Assembly (NCBI RefSeq): GCF_905404315.1
Contig: NC_066287.1
Location: forward strand, 12,772,001 to 12,836,000
DNA: 64,000 bases
DNA from: Leptidea sinapis
Taxonomy: Eukaryota; Arthropoda; Insecta; Lepidoptera; Pieridae
Reading direction: 5' to 3'
A program made the position numbers and the translations under genes. Position 1 is the first letter of the stretch; every line of letters starts with the position of its first letter. Shown here one piece after another: positions 37,101 through 49,100 of this stretch. The notes beneath the pieces were generated by a model, which had not been told where the DNA came from, searched no databases, and saw nothing but the letters and a program-made list of their open reading frames with translations.

Positions 37101-40100
37101 GGCGCTCCTCTCAAAACTTCCATCATTTGGGCTTCCCGAGAGCTTGTGCAAGTGGACCTCCAGCTTCCTCACTGGGCGTAGCATACAGGTCGTTGTCGAC
37201 GGATATTGCTCGAACCCGAAGCCCGTGAATGCTGGAGTGCCCCAAGGCTGTGTGCTATCTCCTACGCTGTTTCTTCTGCATATCAATATATCATTGTTGG
37301 ACACCTCCAACATGCATTGCTATGCAGATGACAGCACTGGTGATGCCGTATACACGGGCCATGCAGGTCTCTCTCGGGAAATCGTCGACCAGTGCCGGGA
37401 GAAACTTGTGTCTTCTATCGAGTCCTCTCTCGAGAAGGTCGCGGAATGGGGTAAATTGAACCTTGTCCAATTTAACCCCCAGAAGACTCAAGTTTGCGCG
37501 TTTACCACTAAAAAAACCCCATTTGTAGTATCACCGCTCTTCGAGAACACTTCTCTTAAAGCCGCGCCTAGTATCGGAATACTGGGTCTCGAAATCTCGA
37601 GCGATTGCCAATTCCGTGGCCATCTGGAGGGCAAAGCCAAATTGGCTTCGAAGAAGCTGGGCATCATCAATAGAGCACAGCAATACTTCAAGCCGGCCCA
37701 CATTCTAGCGCTGTACAAAGCGCAGGTCCGGCCACACATGGAGTATTGCTGTCATCTTTGGTCTGGTGCACCCCAGTATCTGCTCGATCCATTTGACCGC
37801 GTGCAACGTAGAGCAGCTCGAATTGTCGGGGACTCAGTGCTCTGTGAACGGCTGTATCACTTGGCATTGCGTAGAGACGTCGCTTCATTGTGTGTCTTCT
37901 ACCGCATTTATCACGGGGAGTGTTCCGAAGAGCTGTTTAACCTGATTCCTGCCGCCGAATTTCACCATCGCACGACACGCCACAAGTTAGGATATCATCC
38001 CCACCATCTGGATGTGTGGCGGTCCTCCACAGTGCGGTTTTCAAGAAGCTTTCTCCCTCGTACTACAAAGCTGTGGAATGAGCTTCCTTGTGCGGTGTTT
38101 CCGGGACGATACGACATGGGTACCTTCAAAAAAAGCGCGTACACCTTCCTTAAAGGCCGGCAACGCTCTTGTGATTCCTCTGGTGTTGCAAGAGAATGTG
38201 GGCGGCGGTGATCACTTAACACCAGGTGACCCGTACGCTCGTTTGTCCTCCTATTCCATAAAAAAAAAAAAAAGTAATTCTATAGTTTTTTTTTTATTCC
38301 ACAGATTATAATAAGATGATGATTGAATCGTAGATCTAATTGATCTAATCTATCTAATCACAACCGTTAATATTTATAACGTATACCGGAGATGATTCTA
38401 ATAAAGTCCTTAAACTTACTCGAGCAAAAGTTTTGTTTGTAAAAACTATAACAACTTTTTTCGGTAAAGTTGTTGATTATTATTACTAAAATTCAACTTC
38501 GAGTTTGAAATCGGCGACATAAAGATGTCCAAAGAGAATAACCCCACGCTACCTTAATTTTTAATCTAGGAATGGCGTTAGGTACCTTGGGACGTTAGGT
38601 ACCTTGGGTACGTTAGGTACCTAGGGTACGTTAGGTACCTTGGGTACGTTAGGTACCTTGGGTACGTTAGGTACCTTGGGAACGTTAGGTACCTAGGGTA
38701 CGTTATGTACCTAGGGTACGTTAGGTACCTAGGGTACGTTAGGTACCTTGGGTACGTTAAGTACCTAGGGTACGTTAGGTACCTAGGGTACGTTAGGTAT
38801 CTTGGGTACGTTAGGCACCTAGGGTACGATAGGTACCTAGGGTACGTTAGGTACCTAGGATACGTTAGGTACCTTGGGTACGTTAAGTACCTAGGGTACG
38901 TTAGGTATCTTGGGTACGTTAGGTACCTAGGGTACGTTAGGTATCTTGGGTACGTTAGGCACCTAGGGTACGATAGGTACCTAGGGTACGTTGGGTACCT
39001 AGGGTACGTTAGGTACCTTGGGTACGTTAGGTACCTTGGGTACGTTAGGTATCTTGGGTACGTTAGGTACCTAGGATACGTTAGGTATCTTGGGTACGTT
39101 AGGTACGTAGGGTACGTTAGGTACCTAGGGTACGTTAGGTATCTTGGGTACGTTAGGTACCTAGGGTACGTTAGGTATCTTGGGTACGTTAGGTACCTAG
39201 GGTACGTTAGGTACCTAGGGTACGTTAGGTACCTAGGGTACGTTAGGTACCTAGGGTACGTTAGGTACCTAGGGTACGTTAGGTACCTAGGGTACGTTAG
39301 GTACCTAGGGTATGTTAGGTATCTTGTGTACGTTAGGTACCTAGGGTACGTTAGGTACCTAGGGTACGTTAGGTACCTAGGATACGTTAGGTACCTAGGT
39401 TACGTTAGGTACCTAGGGTACGTTAGGTTACTTGGGTACGTTAGGTACCTAGGGTACGTTAGGTTACTTGGGTACGTTAGGTACCTAGGGTACGTTAGGT
39501 ACCTAGGGTACGTTAGGTACCTTGGGTACGTTAAGTACCTAGGGTACGTTAGGTACCTAGGGTACGTTAGGTATCTTGGGTACGTTAGGCACCTAGGGTA
39601 CGATAGGTACCTAGGGTACGTTAGGTACCTAGGATACGTTAGGTACCTTGGGTACGTTAAGTACCTAGGGTACGTTAGGTATCTTGGGTACGTTAGGTAC
39701 CTAGGGTACGTTAGGTATCTTGGGTACGTTAGGCACCTAGGGTACGATAGGTACCTAGGGTACGTTGGGTACCTAGGGTACGTTAGGTACCTTGGGTACG
39801 TTAGGTACCTTGGGTACGTTAGGTATCTTGGGTACGTTAGGTACCTAGGATACGTTAGGTATCTTGGGTACGTTAGGTACGTAGGGTACGTTAGGTACCT
39901 AGGGTACGTTAGGTATCTTGGGTACGTTAGGTACCTAGGGTACGTTAGGTATCTTGGGTACTTTAGGTACTGGCGCTTTGCGCTTTACAACAGCTGCGTG
40001 CCTCTTACCAAACACATATTGTACAACGCGACATATCATAGAGACTACGATACTTGAGCGACAGTTTTGTTTCTAAAACTCTTCATAACATACTTCGCAA

Positions 40101-43100
40101 ACAGAGTGTTAGTATACAAGCAAAACAAAACAAATAAGACTTACCCTGAGAGAAGCCCATCACAAACACTAGATAGATACACACAAACCGTAGCAAGTCT
40201 CCCATCACCATTCTGTATATCATGACAACGAAAGGCCCGACTGTCTTGAATCCTCTGAAATTAAAACTGTATTGAGTATAAAATAAACAATTGAACTTCA
40301 ATTTATTATTATTATACAAGTAGGTACTGGAATTAAATTTAATTGTAATATAATATTCTTGCAATCAGAAGTAATAATTGGAGATGAAGCTATCAAAATA
40401 CTGGTAAAATTCAAGAATTCTCATTACTATACACAAGGCAATTAATATCACTATAAGTAATTTATTATGTTTTTAAAGTGATAACCCTCACTTCTATGAT
40501 TAATACACAAATAAAAATTGAAATACAAAATTTTATGAACGATGCGGGACTCGAACCCACCTCCGGCGTTCCGTGCCGGTGCTCTAAACAACTGAGCTAA
40601 CCGTTTGAGTGACGTATCGTTGTAAAATATTTTATGCTTCGTTCAACTCTCAGGTTGTGGCTTCATCTACAGGATCATAGCATAGGACCGTGCCGGTGCT
40701 CTAACCAACTGAGCTAACCGTTTGAGTGACATATCGTTGTAAAATATTTTATGCTTCGTTCAACTCTCAGGTTGTGGCTTCATCTACAGGATCTACTTTA
40801 CAGTTGATAACCTGCTCAACCACAATATTTGCATGTTAGGAAATTGACTTGAGATGTAGCTCTTGTAAATCTAATCTCATGAAGACACAACCTGAGAGTT
40901 GAACAAAGCATACAAGATTTTATAACGATACGTCACTCGAACGGTTAGCTCAGTTGGTTAGAGCACCGGCACGGTCCTATGCCGTAGGTCGTGGGTTCGA
41001 GTCCCACATCGTTCATAAAATTTTGTTTTTCATATTTTATTTGTGGCGAAAGCGTGGCTTCGACCAGTTTCTGAAAATAGCCTTTTGGTGTCAACGCTAC
41101 TGTCAGGTGGTGAAAGATCAATTGTAGCAAACTTTATAAATGCGGATACTGACTCAAATTAACTTCACACCAAATATATGGGTCATATATTAGTAATTGT
41201 ATTTTGTTTTAATTGATCGCCAATATCTTACTACTTATTATTATCCTTCGCCACTTCATTGAACACTCTCAAAAATTGTCCTGAGCTACACGTGTGTATT
41301 TGAATGTAGTTTCATCTTGGATCTCGGTCACCGCGCCTATATTCAGATACTGATCGCGTTGTGGAACCGGTAGCTAATAGCCGGATATCAGGCGCTCCTA
41401 CCTCGTAGCTGCCGAATATCCGGTACCCGGTCAAACCACTATCCGTATCATCCCTAGTAATAATCTTCTACCTCAAAATAATGCTGTAATCCTCTTACCG
41501 ACAAAAGAATAAAAAATATGGTGCAGTCGTTAGCATGATGATGACGGCTAGATGGTCCTCTTCTTCTTCAGCACACCACAGTCGTAGTGTTGGGAGCGCA
41601 ACCATGAGCAGGCACGAGAATAAGAACATCACCCTACAAAGGTTTTTATATGCACTTATTATATATTTTAAACAAGTTATTATTAATACTGCATAATTAT
41701 TATATTCCAATGTAATTGCATGTTTTTGATACTTTAACACTAATTGATTGAAAAAAGCTTGATATATTCTTACCCCCTTATTCATAATAGTCTGCTAACT
41801 TAAAGCATTGCTAATTCTCACTCAGTTTTCTTCTTATTGACCTAAGTCAGAATGAGAAAAAACACTCCTAAGCGCCTGTTTAAAGTTAGCGGACCATTAT
41901 GAATTAGCACTTAACTGGTACTCAATCTGCGTTAGTCAAATTAGTAGTTTTTCTTTTATTTCAATTAATACGTAAAATCTATAATTGGTACTTTTTCCTT
42001 TTTTTATTATATTATTATGGTATTTGTTTTAGTAACATAAGATATAGAAAATTGTATTGTATATAAATAATACAAATAAAATTCTTTATTGGTTTTAACA
42101 CAATTATTGTTGTATGTGACAAAAGGAGTTCAGGTGAACACGATGAGTGTGATCAACTTATTTTAACACCAGCTGAAGTTTAAGAGGTGGTAAGAGCCGT
42201 TTAGTTTTAATTTCGGAGCATTATTTGAGAAAAGTACTTATTAACAAGGTTTGGCCACAACTAGGCAACCATGGACTTACATATCGATGGCTCCTACGTA
42301 TATAGTCGTATGTTTGATATGCAAACTTTTCAGGACAGAGCTTTAAAGATGTTATCTTGCATCGTAACGTTGAATTTATATCTTTTGTTTTGAAATTTAC
42401 AATATGCATAGATAACATAGGAATTTACAATATGAAGTGGGAATGAAATACTAATTATTTGTAGTTTTTTAAATATTGCAGTTACGACAGTTTACATTGG
42501 ATATGCATATGGTAAAGGAACGTATGTCATACTTACGATTTTTTACGCCTGGTTGAAATTTTATTAAAATATCATATATAAAACTTGCGGTAGCTTACAA
42601 TGATGTTATTTAAATAAATTTAGACGTAACATACACATGCTATGATTTACTTCGTACATAGTATTTTATTTTGATATTGTAAGTGATGATTAGGTTTTAA
42701 AATTGTATTTATAATTATAATAATCTTTAAATTTGACAGCTGGATATGAAGTATCATAATTCAATAGTTAAAATAAGATTGTAAAAAACAGTGGGAGGCT
42801 ACTTTGCACAGAATGCCAGCTAGTTATGGGTACCACAACGGCGCCTATTTCTGGCGTGAAGCAGTAATTTGTAAACAGTACTGTGTTTCCATCTGTGGGG
42901 CGCCGTAGCCAATGATATTACCGGGCAAATGAGAATTAACATCTTATGTCTCAAGGTGACGGGCGCAATTGTAGAAGTAATTAGTAGCCGCTCAGAATAT
43001 TTGGGTTTTTCAAGAATCCTGCAAGCGGTACTACAGAGTAATGGGTCGGGCGTATCAATTATAATCTGAACGTACTGCTCGTCTCGTTTTTTATTTTCAT

Positions 43101-46100
43101 AAAAAACAGTCAAGTTTACTTTGCAATATTTATTTTGAAGAGAACGTTTCTTATACAATAATAGTTAGTGACCAAAAATAACTTTCGATCATTTTATTTT
43201 CTATGAATATAACTAGAATAAAAACAATTATAGGTCAAAAAGAAAACAAATATTTTTTGTGTAAATGTCATCTTTAACAAACTAATAAAAATTTATTTTA
43301 ATTTATGTAATTACTATTAGTTTTCTTATATGGTGATAATGTATGTATGTAATATATTTAATCATGAAAGTTACAATTTATTTTTTACCATGCCCCGCAA
43401 AACTGCTTACGCAGTTTGACTGCAGGTAATTCGCTTTACATAAACATAGCTTATAAATTATTAAGTAAGTTATTGATACAATTAATTTACATAAATGGTT
43501 ATAACGTATTTAACAAATATTTTTTTAGTAAACTTTTAAATTTAACAAGTGTAGGCTCACGTCTTATGTCCTCGGGTAAACTGTTGAGTAAGTATGGAAC
43601 TCGTTTTTTTAATGTTCTATCTCCATAGTAATTTTGTACCATGGGTATTTCAAATTTACCTTTAGACAATGACCTTGTGCCAGTCTTATGTTGCACCAAA
43701 TTAGTGAAACGATCCTGTTTACTATAATTGTTTACAAGTAGAAGATATTTATGTTTCAGGCTAGCCGGTAAAATTTTACATATTTTATATAGTTTAGAGT
43801 AACCTCCTTTACATTGATTCTTTGTCTTTTTATTTACGAGTAGTTTTAAAAATCTTGTTTGCAATGATTCTATTTTATCTATATATGTTTTAAATGTTAA
43901 TCCATAGCAATCAAGAGCGTAACTTATTATAGAATCCACTAGTGCAAAATATAAACATTTTAGTATTGGTAAGGGGACTTTAATACTTAAATGATAAAAC
44001 TTTTCCAGTAATATTCTTAATTTTTTACATACGTATTCTATGTGGGAATCCTAGGAAAAAGAGGTATCTATTTTTACTCCAGGTAATTTACACAATTAAC
44101 TTTTTCGATAGGATTACATGTGCAGTTAATTTTCTTATTATGGAAGCAATTAAAGCCGTGTGCAATCAGAGGAGGTGGATTATCAATAGATCGTAAATAC
44201 GGGGAGTGAATAATTATCATCTTTGTTTTGTCAGCGTTTATTATGATGCCGTTATCATGTGACCATTTAACTACCGCATCCACATCCTCTTGAACCCGGC
44301 GACACATTTCCGCGAGGTCGGTACTAGCGCTCAGAGTACAAAGGTCATCGGCAAACATGTGGGCGGAGCAGTGACGTAATACTCCACAGAGACTATTTAC
44401 GTGCATCAGGTAGCACACGGGCCCACACACGGAACCCTGGGGGACGCCGCAGTTTACTTGTTTCTCCTCGCTAAACGTGTCGCCGACTTTAACACGGTAA
44501 GAGCGCGCCCTGAGATAGTCGCTGAACCAAGGGTTCAGCGGCTGTCCCATGCCACACTCCTCCATTCCATTTAAGAGGGTTTCAGTCTGTAGGGTATCAA
44601 AAGCCTTTCTAAAATCATAAAAAATATCTGCAATATTTTTTTTATTTTCCAAATGTGTATTAATTTCGTCTGTAAAATTTGATAATAAGGTGTTGGTGCT
44701 TTTATTTTTCTGGAAGCCATGTTGACATTCCGTTAAGATATTATTTTTTTGTAAAAAAGTTCCTATTTGATTGACAACACATTTTTCCATAATTTTATCA
44801 ATACTTGATAGTATAGCTATCGGTCTATAATTTGAAAATACTTTACGATCACCTCTCTTATAGACTGGACGAATGATTGCTTCCTTTAATTTTTGTGGAA
44901 ATTTGTGATATTTTACAGATAGATTTATCAACTTAGCTAAAACAGGGCTAATTTTATCAACAATTATTTTTAAATCAGACATGCGTATAAGATCACTGCC
45001 TGGTGATTTATTTGTATTAATTTTATTAATTATCAGTTTTATGTCCTTGTCATCAACCGGTTGCCATCTCATACACACATTTGATAAATTAACATAAGTC
45101 TTCCTTTCCAGCCATTTTTCATCACAGGAGTGCTTTATTTGATCAATTTTCTTTAAGAATGTATCAGCAAATTCATTACATACAGCCTGCGTGCCGCCTT
45201 GTTTAGTAATGTTACTTATGATTAGATTATCCAAAGACGGCTTATTTTTACCCAATAACTCATTAATTTTATCCCAAATTTTTTAAATATTATTATTACA
45301 ATCTAAAATTGTTTTTTTGTCATGTTCTACGTTACATTTAAAAATTGCCTTTTGGCATTTGTTTCTGTACTTGTACTTATACTAGATAAGTTAGTCTTTT
45401 TACCATATTGTTTGGATTGCTGCATTATATTTTGAATAATCTATCTTTTTCAATAACCATATTTTTTAAGGTGTTGTTTAACCAATACTTTTCATTTCTA
45501 AAGTCCCTGTTTCCAGTCATATTTTTCACTGTATAACATTGGTTGTATATATCACTAAATAAAGTTGATAGCTCATTGTATAATTTTGATGGACAATCAA
45601 TATTTAAGAGATAATCGAAGTTAGATTCTAATAATTTTTCTCTGACTAATCTATTATCAAGCACACGGCGGCGGCGCTGGGCCGCGGTAATGGCGGGCGC
45701 AGCGCGTGATTCACACATCTCGCCCGAGTGAGTTACTTTCGGCGTCTGTTTCCATTGTATAGATGCCGCGACCAAATAATGATCAGATATTTTATGTTGT
45801 ATTACTGCAGAATCGATAAATGCCGAGGATGATTTAATAAATATATGATCTAAACATGATTCGACTACATTACCCATTAAAATTGCCCTTCTCGTCACGT
45901 CTTTAATACATTTTGTAAAACCATGTTCGGCTAATAAATCTTCATAATATTTTACATATTTTTCTGTATTTCTTAATAAATTTATGTTTATATCCCCGCA
46001 TATAATTACTTTGTTACTAGTAGATAATGACTGTAAAAGTTTTTCAAAGTAGGTTAAAAATTCTTGGATTTTATTCTTATTATTGTATCTTGGTGGACGA

Positions 46101-49100
46101 TATATTGAAATGACGTGTAATTGCTCACCTTGCCAGTCGCAAACAATGGAAACAAACTCGGCTGCGCGCTCGCCGCTCACAAGGAGAGGTTTCTGATTAA
46201 GCCGCGCGCACAACCCCGTGCGAGAGTAAACCAACACTCCTCCACCTCTTCGCCCACAACGAGTATGTACATTAACATCGAATCCAGGAATGCTATAAAA
46301 TGTTAACAAAGAATAATTGATGTTAGGTTCGGTTATTACTAATATATCTATATAATTTAGACGGTCGTTAAGAACTCCTAAAAGTTCTGAAAAATACTTT
46401 TTTATTGAACGAATATTTACGTGAATAATACAGAGTTCTTTTATGTAGATACTTTGACTTATCCATTTATCTATGCTATCAGTACATACATAATTAATAG
46501 ATTCATCATCAATTATTAAGTCTAATGGAAATGAATTGTTGAATTTTATAAGAATAGTTAGACACAAACATACCAGTTATTAGGTAATTAATAAAAATAA
46601 AAGTAAAAACTTCAGTTTTTGTTAAGTAAGGCCACGATTTCACTTTCATTACGAATGCATATTGACTTTTCACCTTCACTTTTTTTTACTAGAATTTTAC
46701 CACTAGATCCATATGTACTTGTATACGCCATGTAGCTGCTTCTTCGTGTTCCACAACAGGGTTCGAGTTACCTTAGTAAGTGCTTCGTTGATGTATATTT
46801 TGTTGGTGGCCGATCCACCTGTTAGTTTGTCACTCGTCACCTCCATCATTTTACGGCGCTGCGCCAACCAGGTGTCACGGGAGTTAGCTCCTGAGGCCTT
46901 GAATTTCACCACTATAGGTGCCGGTTTTGCGCTTGTTTTCAGAGGGCGGGTGGTAGTGACTCGCCTGGCCCACTCGATTTCTGAAGTATTTACATTGATT
47001 GTGTCCCCAACCTTAGAAATAAGCTCCTTGAGATTTTCACCTGGTAGTTTTTCGATGCCCATTATTTCTATGCGATCATTTAGAGAAGCCTGCTCGAATT
47101 CATGGATCTTCTGTTCAAGCGCAACGTTGCACTTCTCTAAATACACACACTTATTATTTATTATATTTACAACTGTCTTCTCCAATTTACTGATCTTTTC
47201 CCGTGATTGCTGGTTTTCTGCCATTATTGATCGTACTTATCTGATAACAAGCTCAGACTTTGCGTTATTTCATCAAGGTGTGTTTTTACTTGCGGTATTG
47301 CACCTACTTTTTTCTGGATGTCCTCCTTTGTCTGGATGAAGTATTTTTTCTTCAATTAAAGAGGCCAACTCAGTCTTTAGTTTCGATAAAAGCGATAATT
47401 CCATTTTTCTAAAATATTCATCTAAGTTACTCGCCGTCGACGGTAAGGTTGCGGGGGGCGGAGGACTGTCGAACATTGACTTCACAGGAGTATTGACGTC
47501 GTCGTTTTTTCGAGGTAACTTACAGGCTGGACACTTCCAGTTTGTCTTAGCTTTACCTGTAAGTTTACCGTAAGAGGTCTTTGTGTATCCAACACAGCTG
47601 TAGTGGAAGTTATTTTTACAATCCAAACAACAGATTTTATCAGTAACACTGATGAGATGTTGACAACCAAAGCACGAACTCATTGTGTGTCGCAACGAAA
47701 GAATTTTGAATCACCGTCGTTATTAATATTCACTTGAAAATATTTTATATCAATTTTCAATATTATCCAAGTATTTTGCACTGCACTGATTATCACAAAG
47801 TATTAATTTATATGCAAGTAATTAAGTTAAACAAGATTTAAGTAAAATATCGAACTATAACTAAATTAAATAATTCAAAATGTTAAGAGCACGTTTGCAC
47901 TGTTTACGTTTTTTTGCGAAGTAATGAATAAGTAAGAATATGATAATATAGTATAAGAGCTTAATGTTAATACTAGATATTCTACCAATAGAGTTCTAGT
48001 CTTACAATTTAGCATCACATTTTTATATAATAGTCTTTATGTTAAGCATTTATTATAAGTTTTTTACTAACATATATATTTTATAGGAGAGATCTAGTAG
48101 TTAAATTGAGTTTCATTTAGTTTGTAGGTGTCTACAAAAGTAGTAAAAACTATAGAAGAGCACATGTATGCTTATTTAGTATCACACAATAATCTAAAAC
48201 ATAATTTAAGGATTTCTTGTACTTTGGATAATCAAGACTAAAAGAGATCGCTTAAGTTTCATGAGGATCAATCGGTATTTCCTATAAACCTAAGAGAACA
48301 TATAAATATCTTAGTCTGAATCCATTTCATAAGTATTTCTAAAGGTTGAAGTTTTTACTGGAAGGCCGGAATAACACCGCTAGCACTAATCAAATCAGTT
48401 TTTTGCTAGAGCTATCGGAAATACATTATTGTAAAGTGGCTTTACTGAAATGTTGATTTGCTGTCGGCGCCGGGTATTAATTTTTCTCACAAGTACCATA
48501 TACTCCTTCAATTGTTCATTCAAATCATATTTATACAGAATATAATTAGGTTCTCCAGCAAGTATTTTCAATCTCGTAATCTTAGTCCACCGAACAGTAT
48601 CACCCTGTAAATTATTTCCCTTATTTTTACCTTGTAGAGTCTTTCATCTGTTTTATCCCAACGAAAAAATGTAAACCATTCAAAAGGAGTTTATATAGTC
48701 ATTTATTTTTTAAATTCTCCTCTAATTAATGCACGCTGTCTCCTTCTTGCTGATTGTGTCTTTCTCTTGAAAGGTGTGTTTGATCGTTATATTATACTTT
48801 TCTGCCAAAAACATATTATGCAGCGATCATGCGGTTCCAATTTTGGCCAATACAGTTGTGTGAGAAACACCGAAACTCCACTGCCCCACCTTGCATACTG
48901 ACACGGGAGTGGGTCAGGGATTGGAAATAATACTCCGCTTATAGGAACGAGTCTTTATTTGCGTTCACTTATTCTGAACTTACACTTCGCCGGTCTGCCG
49001 CTGTTCCTCTTGTGGGCGGCGGTACCTTCAACGCGTCACACCGCACCGAACAGTAAGTATCTTCTATCTTCTTCTTCTTTTAACACTTCCACTTTTTACT

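Larger units (their letters stand above)
34865..38273 (+). mobile_element. LINE family A, nearly full-length copy
   Basis: A non-LTR retrotransposon of about 3.4 kb: a GC-rich 5' UTR from 'ctttccccggggcgtaa', an ORF with endonuclease and RT, and a 3' end 'gctcgtttgtcctcctattc' followed by a 13-A tail. Jockey/CR1-like. It lies antisense in an intron of the channel gene. All other family A pieces in the window are truncated versions of this sequence. I could not find a clear target-site duplication. Confidence 0.9.
43395..47760 (-). mobile_element. CR1-type LINE, nearly complete, two ORFs
   Basis: Minus strand, about 4.3 kb: ORF1 (47695-about 46610), then ORF2 with endonuclease (46567-45425) and RT (45255-43499, in two frames), then a 3' UTR to about 43395. 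A PHD-finger ORF1 followed by APE endonuclease and RT without RNase H is characteristic of CR1-clade elements. Several frameshifts make it inactive. It fills much of the 15-kb channel intron between S3 and S2 exons, in the same orientation as the gene. Confidence 0.9.

Noticed and set aside
38705..40057. 450-codon ORF on the plus strand as a gene
   Set aside because: It is the translation of an 18-bp tandem repeat plus a short tail. No promoter, signal peptide or non-repeat domain.
40915..41015. Functional tRNA gene
   Set aside because: Boxes A and B are good but the anticodon loop and acceptor stem do not fold correctly, and two more copies with the same body lie next to it.
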